Shown one piece after another: positions 6,901 to 9,209 of a DNA stretch of 9,209 nt (position 1 is the first letter of the stretch; the number at the start of each line of letters is the position of its first letter). This stretch comes from Pseudomonadota bacterium (lineage in GTDB: Bacteria > Pseudomonadota > Alphaproteobacteria > Azospirillales > Azospirillaceae): positions 1 through 9,209 of the forward strand of contig JAEZID010000349.1 in NCBI GenBank assembly GCA_023416195.1, written 5' to 3'. Made by a program: the position numbers and the translations under genes. Below the pieces are notes generated by a model, which saw nothing but the letters and a program-made list of their open reading frames with translations, was not told the DNA's origin and ran no database searches.

Positions 6901-8615
6901 CCCAATCCGCCTCCGCTCTCCCCGCCCCGAAGGACGCGGGAGGCGGCGAACCGTTCGCTCCCGAGGATGACTCGCTCTATTTCCTGCCGCTCGGCGGGTC
7001 GGGCGAGATCGGCATGAACCTCAACCTCTACGGCCATCGCGGCAAGTGGTTGATGGTCGACCTCGGCATCTCCTTCGCGGACGACACGATGCCGGGTCTC
7101 GACGTGATCATGCCGGATCCGGCCTTCATCGCGGAGCGGAAGGACGATCTGGTCGGGCTCGTGGTCACCCACGCGCACGAAGACCATCTCGGGGCGATCC
7201 AGTATCTGTGGCCGCAGCTGCGCTGCCCGGTCTACTGCACGCCCTTCACGGCGTCGGTGCTGCGGGCCAAGCTGCACGAGCGCGGGCTGGCCGCCGCGGT
7301 GCCGATCACCGAGGTGCCGCTGGGCGAGTCGGTCGAGGTTGGGCCCTTCGCGGTCGAGTATGTGACGGTCACCCATTCCATTCCTGAGCCCAACGCGCTC
7401 GCCATCCGCACGCCGGTCGGTACGGTTCTGCACACCGGCGACTGGAAGCTGGACCCGGAACCGCTGCTGGGCGACGCGGCGGACGAGGAACGCCTTCGCC
7501 AGATCGGCGACGAGGGCGTGCTGGCGCTGATCGGCGACAGCACCAACGCGCTGGTGCCCGGTTCGTCCGGTTCGGAAGCGGGGGTGCGCAAGGCGCTGAC
7601 CGAGTTGATCGGCCAGCATCCGGACGTGCGCATCGCCGTCAGTTGCTTCGCCACCAACGTGGCGCGGCTGGAGAGCATCGCCCATGCGGCGGCGGAGCAC
7701 GGCCGGCATGTCGCGCTGGTCGGGCGTTCCCTGTGGCGGATCAACGAGGCGGCGCGCTCCAACGGCTACATGGCGGAGGTGCCGGCCTTCCTGACGGAGC
7801 ACGACGCCAACTATGTGCCGCGCGAGAAGCTGGTGCTGATCTGCACCGGCAGCCAGGGGGAGCCGCGCTCGGCGCTTGCCCGCATCGCGTCGGACGACCA
7901 CCCGCAGGTGACGTTGCAGCGGGGCGACGTGGTGATCTTTTCCTCGCGCGAAATCCCCGGCAATGAGCGTGCCATCGGCCGCATGCAGAACCTGCTGGTC
8001 TCGCAGGGCATCAAGGTGGTAACGGCGGACGACGCGCCGGTCCATGTCTCCGGCCACCCGGCGAAGGACGAGTTGGTGCGCATGTACCAGTGGGTGCGCC
8101 CGCGCATCGCGGTGCCGGTGCACGGCGAGCAGCGCCACCAACAGGAGCATGCGAAGCTGGCGCAGGGCTGTCAGGTGCCGGAAGCCCTGATCCCGAGCAA
8201 CGGTGAGTTGATCCGCCTCGGCCCCGGCGGGCCGGCGCGGGTGGTCGCGCATGTCCGGGCCGGGCGTATGGCGCTGGACGGCAAGCGGCTGGTGCCGCTC
8301 GACACCGGGCTGATGCGCTCGCGCCACCGCATGGTGCACAACGGCGCCGCCGTGGCCACGCTGGTCATGAACGGCAAGGGCGAGCTGGTCACCGCGCCGC
8401 AGGTGGCGGTGATGGGGCTGCTGGACGACTCGGCCGACCGCGACATGCTGCTGGACGTGGTGGACGCGGTGCGCGAGGCGGTCGCCGCCCTGTCGAAGAC
8501 CGCGCGGATGGACGACGAGCAGGTGCGCAACGCCGCCCGCATCGCCGTTCGCCGCTGTTTCAATGCGACCCATGGCAAGAAGCCGGTGACGGAAGTGCAT
8601 CTGGTCCGTGTATAA
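6897..8615 (+). CDS. rnj: Ribonuclease J
   Basis: RNase J is a zinc-dependent metallo-beta-lactamase/beta-CASP nuclease with 5'-3' exonuclease and endonuclease activity; in alphaproteobacteria it matures rRNA 5' ends and contributes to mRNA turnover. The 572-residue protein shows the signature HAHEDH at 92-97 and the metal ligands His160 (VTHSIPE) and Asp182 (HTGDWKLD). Further beta-CASP landmarks are GDSTNA at 213-218, SCFATN at 249-254 and TGSQGEPRSAL at 317-327. HVSGHPAKDEL (383-393) with His387 and PVHGE (407-411) with His409 match B. subtilis RNase J1 His368 and His390 in spacing. A C-terminal domain runs from about 450 to 572. The ATG at 6897 overlaps the coaX stop; the open frame extends further upstream inside coaX, but this start gives a normal length. 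About 25 hydrophilic residues precede the conserved FLPLGGSGEIGMN. No good ribosome binding site is seen, so coupling to coaX is likely. Confidence 0.96.
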   Translation: MTQSASALPAPKDAGGGEPFAPEDDSLYFLPLGGSGEIGMNLNLYGHRGKWLMVDLGISFADDTMPGLDVIMPDPAFIAERKDDLVGLVVTHAHEDHLGAIQYLWPQLRCPVYCTPFTASVLRAKLHERGLAAAVPITEVPLGESVEVGPFAVEYVTVTHSIPEPNALAIRTPVGTVLHTGDWKLDPEPLLGDAADEERLRQIGDEGVLALIGDSTNALVPGSSGSEAGVRKALTELIGQHPDVRIAVSCFATNVARLESIAHAAAEHGRHVALVGRSLWRINEAARSNGYMAEVPAFLTEHDANYVPREKLVLICTGSQGEPRSALARIASDDHPQVTLQRGDVVIFSSREIPGNERAIGRMQNLLVSQGIKVVTADDAPVHVSGHPAKDELVRMYQWVRPRIAVPVHGEQRHQQEHAKLAQGCQVPEALIPSNGELIRLGPGGPARVVAHVRAGRMALDGKRLVPLDTGLMRSRHRMVHNGAAVATLVMNGKGELVTAPQVAVMGLLDDSADRDMLLDVVDAVREAVAALSKTARMDDEQVRNAARIAVRRCFNATHGKKPVTEVHLVRV

Positions 8616-8623
8616 GCAGTTCG

Positions 8624-8668
8624 GAATTTTCGAGCCCTGAATTTCTGAGCGCTGAGTTTTCGAGCCAT
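8624..8668. repeat. Three-copy 15-bp tandem repeat in the rnj-mce gap
   Basis: Three head-to-tail 15-bp units lie back to back: GAATTTTCGAGCCCT (8624-8638), GAATTTCTGAGCGCT (8639-8653) and GAGTTTTCGAGCCAT (8654-8668). Units 1 and 3 agree at 13 of 15 positions, 1 and 2 at 12, and 2 and 3 at 10. The array fills 45 of the 63 non-coding bases between rnj and mce and is much more AT-rich than the genes on either side. It ends just before the mce ribosome binding site. No hairpin followed by a U-run is visible, so it is not a standard terminator. Its role is unknown; a protein or RNA binding array or simple slippage product are both possible. Confidence 0.85.
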
Positions 8669-8678
8669 TGGGGGAAAC

Positions 8679-9083
8679 ATGATCGGAAAGCTGAACCACG
8701 TCGCCATCGTCGTGCCGGACCTGCCGGCGGCGACGGCGCTGTACCGCGACACGCTGGGCGCCACGGTGTCGGAGCCGGTGGACCTGCCGCCGCACGGCGT
8801 GACCGTGGTGTTCGTCACGCTGCCCAACACCAAGATCGAGCTGCTGCACCCGTTCGGGGAGAAGTCGCCGATCGCCGGTTTCCTGGAGAAGAACCCGTCC
8901 GGCGGCATCCACCACATCTGCTACGAGGTGGACGACATTCTGGCCGCCCGCGACCGGCTGAAGGCGCAGGGTGCCCGCGTGCTGGGTGACGGCGAGCCGA
9001 AGATCGGCGCGCACGACAAGCCGGTGCTGTTCCTGCACCCCAAGGACTTCGTCGGCACGCTGGTCGAATTGGAGCAGGCGTAA
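8679..9083 (+). CDS. mce: Methylmalonyl-CoA epimerase
   Basis: This enzyme interconverts the (S) and (R) forms of methylmalonyl-CoA between biotin-dependent propionyl-CoA carboxylase and B12-dependent methylmalonyl-CoA mutase, so propionyl-CoA can enter the TCA cycle as succinyl-CoA. The 134-residue protein is a complete vicinal-oxygen-chelate (glyoxalase-fold) protein with two beta-alpha-beta-beta-beta modules. Expected metal ligands are His7 (LNHVAIVVPDL), Glu54 (TKIELLHP), a histidine of the pair 78-79 (GIHHICYEVDD) and Glu130 (GTLVELE). The stretch SPIAGFLEKNPSGGIHHI and the ending FLHPKDFVGTLVELE are typical of methylmalonyl-CoA epimerase rather than lactoylglutathione lyase. GGGGGAA at 8670-8676 serves as the ribosome binding site. 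It sits 63 nt after rnj behind the 15-bp repeat array. The biotin ligase upstream serves the preceding step of the same pathway. Confidence 0.94.
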   Translation: MIGKLNHVAIVVPDLPAATALYRDTLGATVSEPVDLPPHGVTVVFVTLPNTKIELLHPFGEKSPIAGFLEKNPSGGIHHICYEVDDILAARDRLKAQGARVLGDGEPKIGAHDKPVLFLHPKDFVGTLVELEQA

Positions 9084-9093
9084 ACCCCGAATA

Positions 9094-9123
9094 CTCCTTT
9101 TGGGTGCTCCTTTAAGGGGAGGG
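9094..9123 (+). promoter_or_regulatory. Strong ribosome binding site with two upstream CTCCTTT motifs
   Basis: The purine stretch AAGGGGAGGG (9114-9123) is a strong ribosome binding site 4 nt before the ATG at 9128. Two copies of CTCCTTT lie just upstream, at 9094-9100 and 9107-9113. Each can pair by CTCC:GGAG plus G-U pairs with the ribosome binding site, giving short competing hairpins. Translational control is inferred only; the helices are weak, and the nearer copy leaves a three-base loop. Confidence 0.4.
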
Positions 9124-9127
9124 TGCG

Positions 9128-9209
9128 ATGGGGCTGGTGACGGGGATCTCCGTCTATGTGGTCGTCTGGTGGGTGGTGCTGTTCGCGGTGCTGCCCTGGG
9201 GCGTGCGGG
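9128..9209 (+). CDS. DUF1467 family membrane protein, 3' truncated
   Basis: Only the first 27 codons are in the window: a short N-terminus (MGLVTGISVYVVV) continuing into a hydrophobic helix with the motif WWVVLFAVLPWGVR. This pattern (Gly-Ile-x-Val-Tyr-Val, Trp-Trp, then LPWGVR) is what I recognise from DUF1467, a family of small two-helix inner-membrane proteins of about 90-100 residues found in alphaproteobacteria next to mce and rnj. The function is unknown. The start is supported by a strong ribosome binding site, AAGGGGAGGG. It follows mce by 44 nt. The call rests on a short segment, but the motif and neighbourhood agree. Confidence 0.8.
   Translation, partial: MGLVTGISVYVVVWWVVLFAVLPWGVR

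Noticed and set aside
8611..8616. TATAAG as a possible -10 element for mce
   Set aside because: No convincing -35 partner was found at the right spacing, and the bases are the last codons and stop of rnj; a chance match is likely.
6714..9038. Very long open frame (774 codons) on the minus strand opposite rnj and mce
   Set aside because: It lies antisense to two confidently identified genes, its product is a low-complexity Arg/His/Gln/Val-rich sequence with no recognisable domain, and such frames are expected opposite GC-rich codons. It stays open through the rnj-mce gap partly because the 15-bp repeat is exactly five codons long.
9084..9105. ACCC/GGGT inverted repeat after mce as a terminator
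   Set aside because: The stem is only four base pairs with a 14-base loop and no trailing T-run, too weak for a rho-independent terminator.

Overview
The window is a dense, single-strand stretch of high-GC DNA (roughly two-thirds G+C, with codon third positions mostly G or C) from an alphaproteobacterium. A Rhodospirillales/Azospirillum-like genome is the best guess. This rests on protein style and on the gene order nuoK-nuoL-nuoM-nuoN-birA-coaX-rnj-mce-DUF1467, which I recall as common in alphaproteobacteria; no species can be assigned from the sequence alone.

Layout. Positions 1-5332 hold the distal end of the respiratory complex I (NADH:quinone oxidoreductase) operon: the 3' part of nuoK, then complete nuoL, nuoM and nuoN, which encode the membrane-arm proton-pumping subunits. 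Positions 5329-8615 hold three soluble housekeeping enzymes packed directly behind nuoN: biotin protein ligase (birA), type III pantothenate kinase (coaX) and ribonuclease J (rnj). Joins are tight: ATGA stop/start overlaps at nuoN/birA and coaX/rnj, and 3 nt between birA and coaX. A 63-nt gap follows, mostly filled by a three-copy 15-bp tandem repeat. Then come methylmalonyl-CoA epimerase (mce, 8679-9083), a 44-nt gap with possible secondary structure around a strong ribosome binding site, and the first 27 codons of a DUF1467 membrane protein.

How the genes fit together. NuoK/L/M/N form the proton-translocating arm of complex I. BirA biotinylates carboxylases. In propionyl-CoA breakdown the biotin-dependent propionyl-CoA carboxylase makes the substrate of methylmalonyl-CoA epimerase, and CoaX catalyses the first step of CoA synthesis, so birA, coaX and mce share an acyl-CoA theme. 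RNase J is a 5'-3' exo/endoribonuclease for mRNA decay and rRNA maturation. No promoter, rho-independent terminator, tRNA, rRNA, CRISPR array or mobile element was recognised, and no stretch over 300 bases lacks a gene. All genes lie on the + strand; the many long ORFs in other frames are compositional shadows.

I see no undescribed multi-gene system. The non-routine items are a histidine-rich insertion in NuoL (15 His in 33 residues), the 15-bp tandem repeat between rnj and mce, and two anti-Shine-Dalgarno-like motifs ahead of the DUF1467 gene.
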